NCBI GenBank assembly: GCA_035294085.1
Contig: DATGLP010000012.1
Location: 1 to 50,949 of the forward strand
Source of the DNA: Acidimicrobiales bacterium
GTDB lineage: Bacteria; Actinomycetota; Acidimicrobiia; Acidimicrobiales; Bog-793
DNA: 50,949 bases
Reading direction: 5' to 3'
The number at the start of each line of letters is the position of its first letter. Positions within the stretch are counted from its first letter, which is position 1. Shown here in pieces: positions 34,956 through 43,606 of the stretch. The translations under genes and the position numbers were made by a program. The notes beneath the pieces are model-generated. The model was not told the origin of the DNA. It saw only the letters and a list, made by a program, of their open reading frames with translations, and did no database searches.

Positions 34956-35891
34956 CGGGGATTCGGTCATGGGCAACGGGGGAATATTCGGGAGCGCGCC
35001 GGGATGTTCGGAGGTGAGCGAACCGGCGGCCACTGCGAAATTCAGCGCTTCGGCCATTGACGCATGAGCAGCGAGGCGGGCACTGAATGCACCTACGAAG
35101 GCGTCACCGGCACCGGTCGTGTCGACGACGAGCGTGGGCGGAGCAGGTACCTGCACGATTCCGCGGTCGGTCGCCGCTAGGGCGCCCTCGGCCCCACGAG
35201 TGATCACGACGATCGGTGGACCGAGGTCGCGCAACCGTTCGGCCACTCGGGCCGGATCGAGATCGCTGGTCGTGGGTTCACCGAGAAGTTGGAGCGCTTC
35301 GACGGCGTTGACGATCAAGACGTCGACGAGTTCGAGGAGCTCGGGGGCAAGCGGGATGTAGGGGGCGCAGTTAAGAACGCGGATGGTGTCGGGGCCAACG
35401 AGCTCTGCTGCTCGCTGAATCGCCGATAGTGGCACCTCGGTTTGCATGACGAGCAGCGTGGCGTCGATGAGGAGGGCAGCGGCCCGTTCGATGTCGCCCA
35501 CATCGAGACACTGATTGGCGCCAGGGGAGACGACGATCGCGTTCTCGCCGTCGGCGGCGACGAGCACGACAGCCGTTCCGGTTGCCTTGCCCTCTGTAGT
35601 CGCGACGAACGTCGTCCCGACGCCCTCGTTCTTGAGTTGGGCGATACGGGCAACGCCGGCGTCATCAGTGCCGACACGAGCGATGAGTTCCACCTGGGCC
35701 CCACTGCGCGCCGCGGCGACTGCCTGGTTCGCTCCCTTGCCTCCGGGATGAACGGACTGGCGCCCGCCGGTGACCGTCTCGCCCGGTGTCGGAAGGTGCG
35801 CGACCTCGACCACGTAGTCGACGTTGATCGAGCCCACGACAACGACGAGTCCTGACGTGGCTGGCGCGTCGTGACCTGCGGCTGGGTTCAA
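34953..35891 (-). CDS. PfkB-family sugar kinase (ribokinase-like)
   Basis: The 312-aa protein has ribokinase hallmarks: VVVVGSINVDYVVEVAHLPTPGE, HPGGKGANQAVAAARSG, NCAPYIPL, LIVNAVEALQLLGE and the catalytic DTTGAGDAFVGAF. It phosphorylates a sugar, most likely ribose; the nucleoside hydrolase of the same island would release ribose. The TTG start at 35891 overlaps the upstream sulfatase stop as TTGA. The C-terminus ends abruptly after GALPNIPPLPMTESP, about ten residues short of typical RbsK, where an IS3-like terminus supplies the stop codon. Probably still folded, since the missing part lies after the last conserved helix. Confidence 0.88.
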   Translation of the reverse strand: MNPAAGHDAPATSGLVVVVGSINVDYVVEVAHLPTPGETVTGGRQSVHPGGKGANQAVAAARSGAQVELIARVGTDDAGVARIAQLKNEGVGTTFVATTEGKATGTAVVLVAADGENAIVVSPGANQCLDVGDIERAAALLIDATLLVMQTEVPLSAIQRAAELVGPDTIRVLNCAPYIPLAPELLELVDVLIVNAVEALQLLGEPTTSDLDPARVAERLRDLGPPIVVITRGAEGALAATDRGIVQVPAPPTLVVDTTGAGDAFVGAFSARLAAHASMAEALNFAVAAGSLTSEHPGALPNIPPLPMTESP

Positions 35892-37474
35892 ACCGGTGCC
35901 TCGACCTGGGGCCATGGATCGCGCCGCGGCGGGAGCACGCGGTACAAGGTGGCGATGAGTTCCGCTCGAACTGTGGCCATCGCGGGGTCGTTCCAGCGAT
36001 TGTCCCACTCCCTCGGGTCCTCGCTTAGGTCGTAGAGTTCGCCCTCGGTGCCGCGATACGAGACCGTGCTCGCGTTGGCGATGGTGTATCCCGCCAGCCG
36101 GGGAGGATGGCCCGTCGGGATGCCGATTGTGCTCGGCTCGTAGACCGTGCAGGTGAACGGGTCAAGGCGGATCGTTCTCAAATGCATGCCGACGGCAGAG
36201 CTCGGGCTGTCATAGGTAATGATGATCGGACGTACGGCTGCGGTTGCCTCGGTGCAGGGCAGCGGCAGCCCCTCGATCCACGCCGGTGGCGCGGTGTCGC
36301 AAGCCGCTGCGATCGTCGCGGTCACGTCGATCAATGGCACTGACGTGGACACTACGGCCGGGGCGATACCCATTGCCGGAGCCGGTCGCCACAGCAACGG
36401 GACGCGCATCAAAGCGTCGCAATGGAAGCCGCCTTTGAAAAGCAAGCCGAACTCGCCCTGAAAGTCGCCGTGGTCTGCCGTCACGATGATGTCGGTATTC
36501 GCGCCCCAGCCGCGCCGTTCGAGTTCCTTGAGCACGGTACCGATTGCGTCGTCAATGAGCTCTACTTCGACGTCGATCGTAGCGGAGATCTCGCGCAGCT
36601 GATCTGCGGTGAGCTGGTTCGCCGCCCAGTCGCCACGACTGCACTCACCGGTGAATGTGCCTTCGAAGAAGCCGAGCCAGTGGTCGGGCTTTCGCGCCAG
36701 GATCTCCCTGCAGCGCGCAAGGTTTCCCGGGTAGTACTCGGGCAGCGGTCGCTCACGCCACGGGACACGGTGGCGTTCTTCGTCAGGCGGATCCCACGGA
36801 TGATGCGGGTCTGGGAAGCTCATCCATACGAACCACGGCTCACCGTCGGGTAGGCCCGCGAGGTACTCCACAGTCTGCTGCGCCACCCACGAGGTGTGAT
36901 AGAGCTCGGTCGGGACGGGATTGTTGACGAGATCGGGCGCGCCGGTGTCGCCTCCGAAGCCGTTGGTTGGATGGGCAGCGCGTCGGCGCAGGTTGAGGAA
37001 TCCTCCGACCCACTCGGGGTGCTCGCGCTGAAGGAAGCGACCGTAATGCCCGTCGAAGGGGCCGTGTCCGGCAAAGCTCACGGTGTCGAAGCCGCGATAC
37101 GGACCGTGCGCGTCCTCATGTGCGAGACGTTCCTCGTCGTAGCGCAGCTCGGGATCGTATGACGGTTCAAAGTGCCCCTTGCCGATCAGCGCAGTGTGGT
37201 AACCCGCAGCGTTGAGGTACGAAGCCACCGACGGCGCGTCGGTTGGAAGCGGCACCCCGACGGCCCAGGCGCCATGCGTATGAGGTAGCTGTCCCGTCAA
37301 CAAGCTCGATCGCGACGGGGTGCAGGTGACATTCGGTACGTACGCCCGCTCATAGCGCACGCCGCTTCGAGCGATGGAATCGAGGTTCGGCGTCCGAACG
37401 ACGGGATTACCGGTGCAGTGCAGGGCGTCATGCCGGAGCTGATCGGCCGTGATGAGCAGGACATTCCGCTTCAT
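35888..37474 (-). CDS. Formylglycine-type sulfatase (528 aa)
   Basis: This alkaline-phosphatase-superfamily sulfatase hydrolyses a sulfate ester. The formylglycine site is Cys51 in VTCTPSRSSLLTGQLPHTHG (C-T-P-S-R), metal-binding Asp11-Gln12 lie in LLITADQLRHDAL, and VTADHGDFQGEFGLLFKGGF provides the second metal Asp/His pair and a lysine. No signal peptide is seen, so it is probably cytosolic. It is joined to the next sulfatase upstream (37471-38892) by an ATGA overlap and to the kinase downstream by TTGA. Substrate unknown; the length and C-terminal DLSEDPREWDNRW suit a choline-sulfatase- or aryl-type enzyme. Confidence 0.9.
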   Translation of the reverse strand: MKRNVLLITADQLRHDALHCTGNPVVRTPNLDSIARSGVRYERAYVPNVTCTPSRSSLLTGQLPHTHGAWAVGVPLPTDAPSVASYLNAAGYHTALIGKGHFEPSYDPELRYDEERLAHEDAHGPYRGFDTVSFAGHGPFDGHYGRFLQREHPEWVGGFLNLRRRAAHPTNGFGGDTGAPDLVNNPVPTELYHTSWVAQQTVEYLAGLPDGEPWFVWMSFPDPHHPWDPPDEERHRVPWRERPLPEYYPGNLARCREILARKPDHWLGFFEGTFTGECSRGDWAANQLTADQLREISATIDVEVELIDDAIGTVLKELERRGWGANTDIIVTADHGDFQGEFGLLFKGGFHCDALMRVPLLWRPAPAMGIAPAVVSTSVPLIDVTATIAAACDTAPPAWIEGLPLPCTEATAAVRPIIITYDSPSSAVGMHLRTIRLDPFTCTVYEPSTIGIPTGHPPRLAGYTIANASTVSYRGTEGELYDLSEDPREWDNRWNDPAMATVRAELIATLYRVLPPRRDPWPQVEAPV

Positions 37475-38892
37475 GCTCGATCCTCGTCGGCAACGCCCTT
37501 CAAGAACCAGGGCTCGTCATACAGTGCGTACGGTCCATCGAAGCGCCACGCCTCGTCGCCGTTGTGTCGGGGTAACTCGCGGACGCGAAGGCCTGAGTGC
37601 GCAGGGTCCTCGTAGCGCTCGAAGTACTCGGCGATAGCGGACGCGAGGTGATCGCGAATCCGATCAAGCATCGGATCGTTGATGCGGTTCGTCGTCTCGC
37701 GTGGATCGACCATGAGGTCGAATAGTTCGTCGGCACCATGCCCCGCCCGCAGGATCAGCTTGTGGTTGCGGCTTCGTGCCATACGCAGATCTCCGTACTC
37801 GCCGAACGCGATATCTGGCCAGTCTGGGATTGGCTTGCCGACGAGCAAGTCGACGAAGGAGCGGCCGGGGAGGTCGACATCGGTGGGCGCTGGTAAGGCC
37901 GCGAACTCTGCCAGGGTCAGGTGGAGATCGCAGTGGCCGACGAATTCGGAACGCACCTGACCGCCGAGGATCTGACCCGGAGCATTGACGATCATCGGGA
38001 TGCGGATTGACTCTTCGAGCATGTTATAGGGATGAGTCGCGTTTCCCTTTCCCCACAACCCGTGGTGGCTAGCATTGAGGCCGTGGTCGCTGGTATAGAC
38101 GACGAGAGTGTGCTCTCGGAGCCCCTGGTCGTCGAGTTCGTCGAGGACGCGCCCGAGCTGCTCGTCAATCTCCGACACCGCTGCGTAGTACTGGGCGAGC
38201 GCCTCGCGCGGGTGCTCCCGGGTTCGATAGAGCGACTCGGAAGTAGGGCGACCGAAAGGATGAGTGACGTCGGCGGGGATGTCGTCAAACGAGCAGGAGC
38301 GGTACTGCTCGACAAGTCGTTCCGGGTGCCCGCTCCACGGGCTGTGGGTCGCGAAGTGGCCGATGAAGAGGAAGAACGGCTGCTCAGGGGGCCTACGGCG
38401 GAGGAACTCGATGGCATGATCGGTGATGGCGTGGCGTTCGAAGTACTTCGGAGGCGCTGCGCTCGGCCACGGGGAGTACATTCCCTCGGGTTCGAGTGGA
38501 GCGGACTGTGCGAACCAGTAGTCGAATCCGGGAGCGGGTCTCGACGCGTCACCGAGGTGCCACTTGCCGCTGAAGCCGGTTGCGTATCCGGCAGCGTGCA
38601 GTGAGACCGCCAAGGTGCGGTGCCCGGCAATTCCCGGGTGCTCGCCGCTCTTCACCACCGGATCGGCGAGGTAATCGTGCACGCCGTGCTGGGAGGGGAT
38701 CTTCCCTGTCCAGAACGAGGCGCGCGCCGGCGAGCACACCGGGGTGGCACAGAAGGCGTTGTCGAATCGAACCCCGGTGCGCGCGAGATAGTCGAGGGTT
38801 GGCGTACGGATCTCTCGATTGCCCGAGCATCCGAGCGCCCACTGCGCGTGGTCGTCAGTCATGACGACGACGATGTTCGGCCTCGATGCCAT
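37471..38892 (-). CDS. Formylglycine-type sulfatase (473 aa)
   Basis: The second sulfatase of the minus-strand operon. Metal-binding Asp13-Asp14 occur in VVVMTDDHAQWALG, the formylglycine cysteine is Cys53 in TPVCSPARASFWTGKIPSQHG (C-S-P-A-R), GKWHLG is present, and YTSDHGLNASHHGLWGKGN carries the second metal and substrate residues. There is no signal peptide. The ATG at 38892 has a GAGGAGGGCGG ribosome-binding site. It is the first gene of the sulfatase-sulfatase-kinase operon and is transcribed divergently from the GntR gene, with the shared control region 38893-39001. Confidence 0.92.
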   Translation of the reverse strand: MASRPNIVVVMTDDHAQWALGCSGNREIRTPTLDYLARTGVRFDNAFCATPVCSPARASFWTGKIPSQHGVHDYLADPVVKSGEHPGIAGHRTLAVSLHAAGYATGFSGKWHLGDASRPAPGFDYWFAQSAPLEPEGMYSPWPSAAPPKYFERHAITDHAIEFLRRRPPEQPFFLFIGHFATHSPWSGHPERLVEQYRSCSFDDIPADVTHPFGRPTSESLYRTREHPREALAQYYAAVSEIDEQLGRVLDELDDQGLREHTLVVYTSDHGLNASHHGLWGKGNATHPYNMLEESIRIPMIVNAPGQILGGQVRSEFVGHCDLHLTLAEFAALPAPTDVDLPGRSFVDLLVGKPIPDWPDIAFGEYGDLRMARSRNHKLILRAGHGADELFDLMVDPRETTNRINDPMLDRIRDHLASAIAEYFERYEDPAHSGLRVRELPRHNGDEAWRFDGPYALYDEPWFLKGVADEDRA

Positions 38893-38961
38893 CCGCCCTC
38901 CTCGCTGTAGGTCCAGCGAACCTTGACTCGCGCTCTCGCCAGGTGCTCTACTACCTACCCT

Positions 38962-38984
38962 AGACGTCCGAAGTCCAGACGTCC
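38962..38984. promoter_or_regulatory. Candidate GntR/HutC operator
   Basis: In the 109-bp gap between the divergent sulfatase and gntR genes the octamer AGACGTCC occurs twice (38962-38969 and 38977-38984), 15 bp apart. Between them lies GTCCAGAC (38973-38980), close to the GTCTAGAC-type site bound by HutC-class GntR regulators. A TTGACT (38923-38928) spaced 18 bp from TCTACT could be the gntR promoter, which puts the repeats just downstream of the -10, a repressing position. Confidence 0.45.
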
Positions 38985-39001
38985 AACCTCTTAGGGGAGA
39001 G

Positions 39002-39775
39002 ATGCGGGAGAGAAGCCGGCTGGCAGTCGACGTGGCCGCCGAGTTGCGCGCGCTCATCGCTCGCAACTCGAGTCCCGGTGAGCGGATCCCGGCGGAGAGC
39101 GAGCTCGCCGAACAGCTCGGCGTGAGCCGCAATACGCTGCGCGAGGCCCTCTGGCTGCTGTGGAGTGAGGGGCTGCTCGTGCGGCGCTGGGGAGTCGGTA
39201 CGTTCGTGCGCGATCGGACGCCTCCGTCGCCGTCGCAGCTGCTGGAGTTCGTACCGGTTCGGGACATGATCCGTGGGTCGGGCCGCGAACCCACGCTCAC
39301 CGTCGCAGTGGTCGAGCGTCGCCCCTGCGTTCGGGAGGCCGCGGTTGCGCTGGGCCTCCGGGAAGGCGAGGAGGCGTGGTGGCTCGACCGCACTTTCGCC
39401 GCCGACGGGGTGCCAGCGGTCACCCTGCAGGACTGGGTGCCCAGTCGCGTCAACGGTCGGGAGCTCGACCTCACCCCGTTGAAGGATGTCGACCAAGGGC
39501 TGCTGGGCCTGCTGTACGACGCGGCTCGGTGTCGAGTGGTGCGAATGGAAGCACATCTCACCGCGGAATTAGCGAGTGATGAAATGGCCGAGCGCATGCG
39601 TCAGCGCCAGCCGTTCCCGGTGATGGTTGGTGTCCAAGTGTCCTACGACGACACGGACCGGCCAGTCATCTTCTCACGCAACTACTACGCGACCGGAGTC
39701 TTCGATGTCCGAGTGTTGCGTACGGTCCATCGCTGGCAGCGCCCGTCGGTCAGTGGGGCTGGGACACCCCTATGA
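39002..39775 (+). CDS. GntR-family regulator, HutC subfamily
   Basis: The 257-aa protein has an N-terminal winged helix (residues about 5-75, with GERIPAESELAEQLGVSRNTLREAL) and a C-terminal UTRA ligand-binding domain (VRDMIRGSGREPT, LGLREGEEAWWLDRTFAADGVP, and a PVIFSRNYYATGVFDV end). It is the likely local regulator, sensing a catabolite and binding the repeats upstream of its own gene. It overlaps the following sulfatase gene as ATGA, so regulator, sulfatase and transporter are made from one message. Confidence 0.92.
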   Translation: MRERSRLAVDVAAELRALIARNSSPGERIPAESELAEQLGVSRNTLREALWLLWSEGLLVRRWGVGTFVRDRTPPSPSQLLEFVPVRDMIRGSGREPTLTVAVVERRPCVREAAVALGLREGEEAWWLDRTFAADGVPAVTLQDWVPSRVNGRELDLTPLKDVDQGLLGLLYDAARCRVVRMEAHLTAELASDEMAERMRQRQPFPVMVGVQVSYDDTDRPVIFSRNYYATGVFDVRVLRTVHRWQRPSVSGAGTPL

Positions 39776-42003
39776 ACGACCAACCGACTTTTGGCGGCGT
39801 TGTGGGCACGACGGTGGACCGGTCGACACCGTATTGGCCGGAGCCACAACGCCGCAACGGCGCACCGAATGTCGTGATCGTCGTCTTCGACGATACGGGC
39901 TGGGCCGATTTCGGATGCTTCGGCTCAGAGATCGCAACGCCCACCGTCGATCGCCTGGCGGCTAGTGGCACGAAGCTCACGAACTTTCACGTGACGCCGC
40001 TGTGCTCGCCGACGCGAGCCTGTCTGCTGACGGGCCGGAACCATCACAGCGTCGGAATGCGCTTCCTGGCGGTGGCCGACACCGGCTTCCCAAACGCTCG
40101 GGCACGACTCCCGCTCGGGGTTCCGACGCTTCCTGGGGTGCTGCGTGAGCGCGGGTATGGCACGTATCTCTCGGGCAAGTGGCACCTCGCGCCCCAGGAG
40201 GAGCTCACGCCGGCGGGACCCTTCGGGAATTGGCCGCTGGCACGCGGATTTGACCGCTTCTACGGCTTCCTGAGCGGTGCAAGCGACCAGTTCGCGCCCG
40301 AGCTGATCAGCGACAATTCTCCCGCGGTGCACCCAGGTGGAGACGACTACCACCTGAGCGCTGATCTCGTTGACCACGCCATCGGCTTTCTCAGCGACCA
40401 CGTGGCCTTTCGGCCGAACAACCCGTTCTTCCTCCAACTTGCCTTCGGCGCGACGCACGCGCCGTTCCAGGCGCCGCGGCAGTATCGTGAGCGCTACCGG
40501 GGCACCTTCGACGCGGGCTGGGAGGCCACTCGGGCCGCGCGCTTAGAGCGCCAAATAGCGCTCGGCGTGGTTCCGCCGGGTACCGAGCTGACCGAGCACG
40601 ACGCCGAGGTGCCCCGCTGGGCGGCGCTGAGCGAGGAGGAGCGCCGCCGCTCGGTGGCGTGTCAGGAGGCTTACGCCGGATACCTCGAGCACGCCGACGC
40701 AGAGCTCGGCAGGCTTGTGGACTGGCTGGAGCAGCAAGACCTGCTGGGGGAGACCATCGTCATCGTCTTCTCCGACAACGGCGCTGCCGGGGACGGTGGC
40801 AGAACAGGCGCCGCGAGTGTGATCGCGCTCTATAACAATCTCGGTCACGACCCGACCGCAAGCGCCATCCCGATCGCCGAGATCGGCTCTCGTACTGGAC
40901 CGGCACACTACGCCACAGGCTGGGCGATGGCCTCCAACACGCCATTTCGGCTCTACAAGCAGTACGTGGATCTTGGCGGGGTGCGTTCGCCGTGCATTGT
41001 GCGCTGGCCGGGCGTGACCGAGTCTCAGGCGGTCAGCCGAGCTTTTGCGCACGTGATCGACATCGCGCCGACGATCCTTGAGGCTGCGGGTTGCATGGAC
41101 AGCGACGCCGGCCGCGCGATGCATGGTCGCTCACTTCGTTCGGCGCTGTGCGGCGCGCCGCCGAGGGAGACACGGACGCAGTACTTCGAGATGCTCGGTC
41201 ACCGTGCAATCTGGCACGACGGATGGAAGGCGGTTGCTCGTCATCGGCCGGGATCGCCCTTTGAACAGGACCGCTGGCGCCTCTATGACACACGCGTCGA
41301 CTTCGCAGAGTGTCACGATCTGGCGGAGCGGGAACCGGAGCTTCTGGCGTCGCTACAACGGCGTTGGCACGAGGAGGCGTTGCGCTTCGACGTCTATCCT
41401 CTTGATGACCGTCCGCTCAGACAGATGCTGATGATGCGGGATCCCCGCCGAGCGCGGTGGCGCCGCTGCTGGCGATTTTTGCCGACCCAGAGCCACCTCT
41501 CGTTCACGAGCGGGATCTGCGGCAGCGCGCGACCCGTGCGGATCACGCTGCGCCTTGCCGACCGTCGCCCGGGCGACGATGGTGTTCTGCTCGCAAGCGG
41601 TACGTGTTATGGCGGTTACGTGCTCTACGTGCTCGACGAGGAATTGGTCTTCGAGCACGTGCTCATCGGCGAGCGCGTTACCTGCCAGGCGGCTGGCAAG
41701 CTGCCACTTGGCGAGGTGGACATCGCGATGGAGTTCCGCCCCGCCGAACCCCCCGGGGGTTCGGTCATTCTTGAGGTCTCCGGCCAACAGGTCGCCGCTC
41801 AGTACCTACCCGCCGTAGCGCGCCAACCTGCCTTCTACGGCATGGACATCGGTTGTGACCGCGCGTCGCAGATCTCAGCCGCGTACGCCGGTCGCGGCGA
41901 GTTCGCCTACCGGAGAGACGGAATCGTTGACGTCACGTTGGAATTCCTTGACGTCGATCGCGACGCCGCTGAGGTCACCGAGCAGCTGGAGCGGACCCAA
42001 TGA
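39772..42003 (+). CDS. Arylsulfatase-type formylglycine sulfatase (743 aa)
   Basis: A large AtsA-like sulfatase. Metal-binding Asp40-Asp41 lie in VVFDDTGWADFGCFG, the formylglycine cysteine is Cys78 in TPLCSPTRACLLTGRNHHSVG (C-S-P-T-R), YLSGKWHL and HAPFQAP follow, and VFSDNGAAGDGG has the Asp-Asn metal pair. Beyond about residue 570 a C-terminal region of about 170 residues rich in beta structure (FLPTQSHLSFTSG onward) resembles the extra domain of long actinobacterial arylsulfatases. No signal peptide. It overlaps gntR and the ATPase gene as ATGA at both ends. Confidence 0.92.
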   Translation: MNDQPTFGGVVGTTVDRSTPYWPEPQRRNGAPNVVIVVFDDTGWADFGCFGSEIATPTVDRLAASGTKLTNFHVTPLCSPTRACLLTGRNHHSVGMRFLAVADTGFPNARARLPLGVPTLPGVLRERGYGTYLSGKWHLAPQEELTPAGPFGNWPLARGFDRFYGFLSGASDQFAPELISDNSPAVHPGGDDYHLSADLVDHAIGFLSDHVAFRPNNPFFLQLAFGATHAPFQAPRQYRERYRGTFDAGWEATRAARLERQIALGVVPPGTELTEHDAEVPRWAALSEEERRRSVACQEAYAGYLEHADAELGRLVDWLEQQDLLGETIVIVFSDNGAAGDGGRTGAASVIALYNNLGHDPTASAIPIAEIGSRTGPAHYATGWAMASNTPFRLYKQYVDLGGVRSPCIVRWPGVTESQAVSRAFAHVIDIAPTILEAAGCMDSDAGRAMHGRSLRSALCGAPPRETRTQYFEMLGHRAIWHDGWKAVARHRPGSPFEQDRWRLYDTRVDFAECHDLAEREPELLASLQRRWHEEALRFDVYPLDDRPLRQMLMMRDPRRARWRRCWRFLPTQSHLSFTSGICGSARPVRITLRLADRRPGDDGVLLASGTCYGGYVLYVLDEELVFEHVLIGERVTCQAAGKLPLGEVDIAMEFRPAEPPGGSVILEVSGQQVAAQYLPAVARQPAFYGMDIGCDRASQISAAYAGRGEFAYRRDGIVDVTLEFLDVDRDAAEVTEQLERTQ

Positions 42004-42860
42004 GCGACAGCGGTCTGCGAGTCGACGTATGGGAGAAGGGCGTGACCAGTCACGCGCAGACCGCCTTGAATCCACCAGGATCCCGCGGCGGCCACATCGT
42101 GCTGCGCGGAGTTGACAAGGAGTTCTCCATCCGCCGCCGTCAGCGGTTCGTCGCGCTGCATGACATTGATCTCGAGATTCCCGCTGGCTCCTTCGTGTCG
42201 TTGATCGGGCCTTCGGGGTGCGGGAAATCTACATTGCTTCGCATTCTCGTCGGGCTCGAGGCGCCGACGAGGGGGTCGGTGCTCATCGACGGTGCTGCAC
42301 CGCGCGAGCTGGTGCAAGGGCACCGTGTCGGCTTCGCCTTCCAGGAGCACGCGTTGCTGCCGTGGGCGAACGTCGTAGAGAACATCGCCCTTCCCTTCCA
42401 TCTCGCCAAGCGCCCGATCGATCAGCACCGTGTCGCCGATCTCGTCGCAATGATCGGACTCAACGGCTTCGAGGGATCTCGTCCCAAGCAGTTGTCGGGA
42501 GGCATGCGTCAACGGGTCGCGCTTGCCCGGGCCCTCGCCCTTGCCCCAGACGTGCTCTTGCTGGACGAACCGTTCGGCGCACTTGACGCGATTACGAGGC
42601 GGCACCTCAACGTCGAGCTCGGTCGCATATGGGATGAAACTCGCGTCACCACGGTTCTCGTCACCCATGCGGTAGATGAGGCGGTGCTTCTGAGCAATGA
42701 GGTCGTCGTCATGAGTCGCGGTCCAGGTCGGATCCTGCGCCGGGTGCCGATCTCGCTCGATCGGCCACGCACGCGAGACATGATTGCGTCTCCGGTCTTC
42801 CAGAGGCTCCAGGTCGAACTCGAGGAAGCGCTCGACGAAGCGGAGTCAGCCGCGCGATGA
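42000..42860 (+). CDS. ABC transporter ATPase (nitrate/sulfonate/taurine type)
   Basis: The 286-aa ATP-binding subunit has Walker A GPSGCGKST (residues 70-78), the Q-loop in GFAFQEHALLPWANV, signature LSGGMRQRVALARAL (165-179), Walker B LLLDEPFGALD and the switch His in VLVTHAVDEA. The LPW-x-N-V segment is typical of the SsuB/TauB/NrtD/ThiZ group. An N-terminal stretch of about 30 residues precedes the domain. It is coupled by ATGA overlaps to the sulfatase upstream and the permease downstream. Confidence 0.95.
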   Translation: MSDSGLRVDVWEKGVTSHAQTALNPPGSRGGHIVLRGVDKEFSIRRRQRFVALHDIDLEIPAGSFVSLIGPSGCGKSTLLRILVGLEAPTRGSVLIDGAAPRELVQGHRVGFAFQEHALLPWANVVENIALPFHLAKRPIDQHRVADLVAMIGLNGFEGSRPKQLSGGMRQRVALARALALAPDVLLLDEPFGALDAITRRHLNVELGRIWDETRVTTVLVTHAVDEAVLLSNEVVVMSRGPGRILRRVPISLDRPRTRDMIASPVFQRLQVELEEALDEAESAAR

Positions 42861-43606
42861 GCACGCGTGTCTCGATGGCGCTGCAGTACGCCCTCGGAAC
42901 CGCGCTTCTGCTCGGGCTCTGGCAGATGCTTGGCGCGACCGCAGCGTTCGGCCAGACGCTTCCGTCGCTCTCCTCGGTGCTCGCCACGATCGGGAGTGCG
43001 ACCGAGCGACCGATATTGGCCCCCGCTGTGGGGGCGACTGCGCTCTCCGCGCTGGCTGGGCTCGCGATCGGGGGTGGCTGTGCCGTGGTTGCGGCAGCAT
43101 TGCGCTACAGCCTCCAATTCGCTCGAGAAGGAATCGATCGGAGCGCGGCGACGGTGCACTCGATCCCGGGGATCGGTATCGCGCCGGTGCTGACCCTGGC
43201 GCTCGGACGCGCGACGACCCCGATTGCTCTTGCCGCGCTCGCCACCTTCTTTCCTGTCTACATCACTGCATCGGCAGCGCTTGGCGCTGCGCAGAGCACC
43301 CACCAGGATCTCTTTAGCGTCCTCGGCGCCAGCAGGCTGCAACGTCTACGGCGCCTGCAGATCCCTGCCGCAGTCCCAGGGTTGCTCGACGCCCTTCGAC
43401 TCGGCGCGCCGGGCGCGGTGCTTGGAGCCGTCCTCGGCGAGTGGTTCGGCGCACCGCGCGGCCTTGGCCTCGTGATCATCAGCTCGGCCCAGAACTACCA
43501 GATCGTGCAGATGTGGGCGGCATCATTGTTAACCACGCTGCTCTCAGTATTGGCGTTCGCAGTTGCCTCGGCACTGCAATTCGCCACCAGGCGGCGGTTC
43601 CGTTGA
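42857..43606 (+). CDS. ABC transporter permease 1
   Basis: A 249-aa integral membrane subunit of the SsuC/TauC/ThiX type, with about six helices (for example LGTALLLGLWQML, VGATALSALAGLAIGGG, ALAALATFFPVYITAS). The EAA-like coupling loop is LFSVLGASRLQRLRRLQIPAAVPGLLDALRLG. It overlaps the ATPase gene by ATGA and the second permease gene by TTGA. Two different permeases in one operon suggest a heterodimeric channel, whereas SsuC-type systems usually use one. Confidence 0.93.
   Translation: MSTRVSMALQYALGTALLLGLWQMLGATAAFGQTLPSLSSVLATIGSATERPILAPAVGATALSALAGLAIGGGCAVVAAALRYSLQFAREGIDRSAATVHSIPGIGIAPVLTLALGRATTPIALAALATFFPVYITASAALGAAQSTHQDLFSVLGASRLQRLRRLQIPAAVPGLLDALRLGAPGAVLGAVLGEWFGAPRGLGLVIISSAQNYQIVQMWAASLLTTLLSVLAFAVASALQFATRRRFR

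Noticed and set aside
38962-38984. Repeats as a CRISPR-like array
   Set aside because: There are only two 8-bp copies in a promoter region, with no spacers of regular length and no cas genes; an operator is the better explanation.
39059-39597. Extended N-terminus of the 473-aa sulfatase running across the gntR gene
   Set aside because: The longer frame is antisense to a clear GntR regulator; the ATG at 38892 has a strong ribosome-binding site and the normal sulfatase N-terminus.
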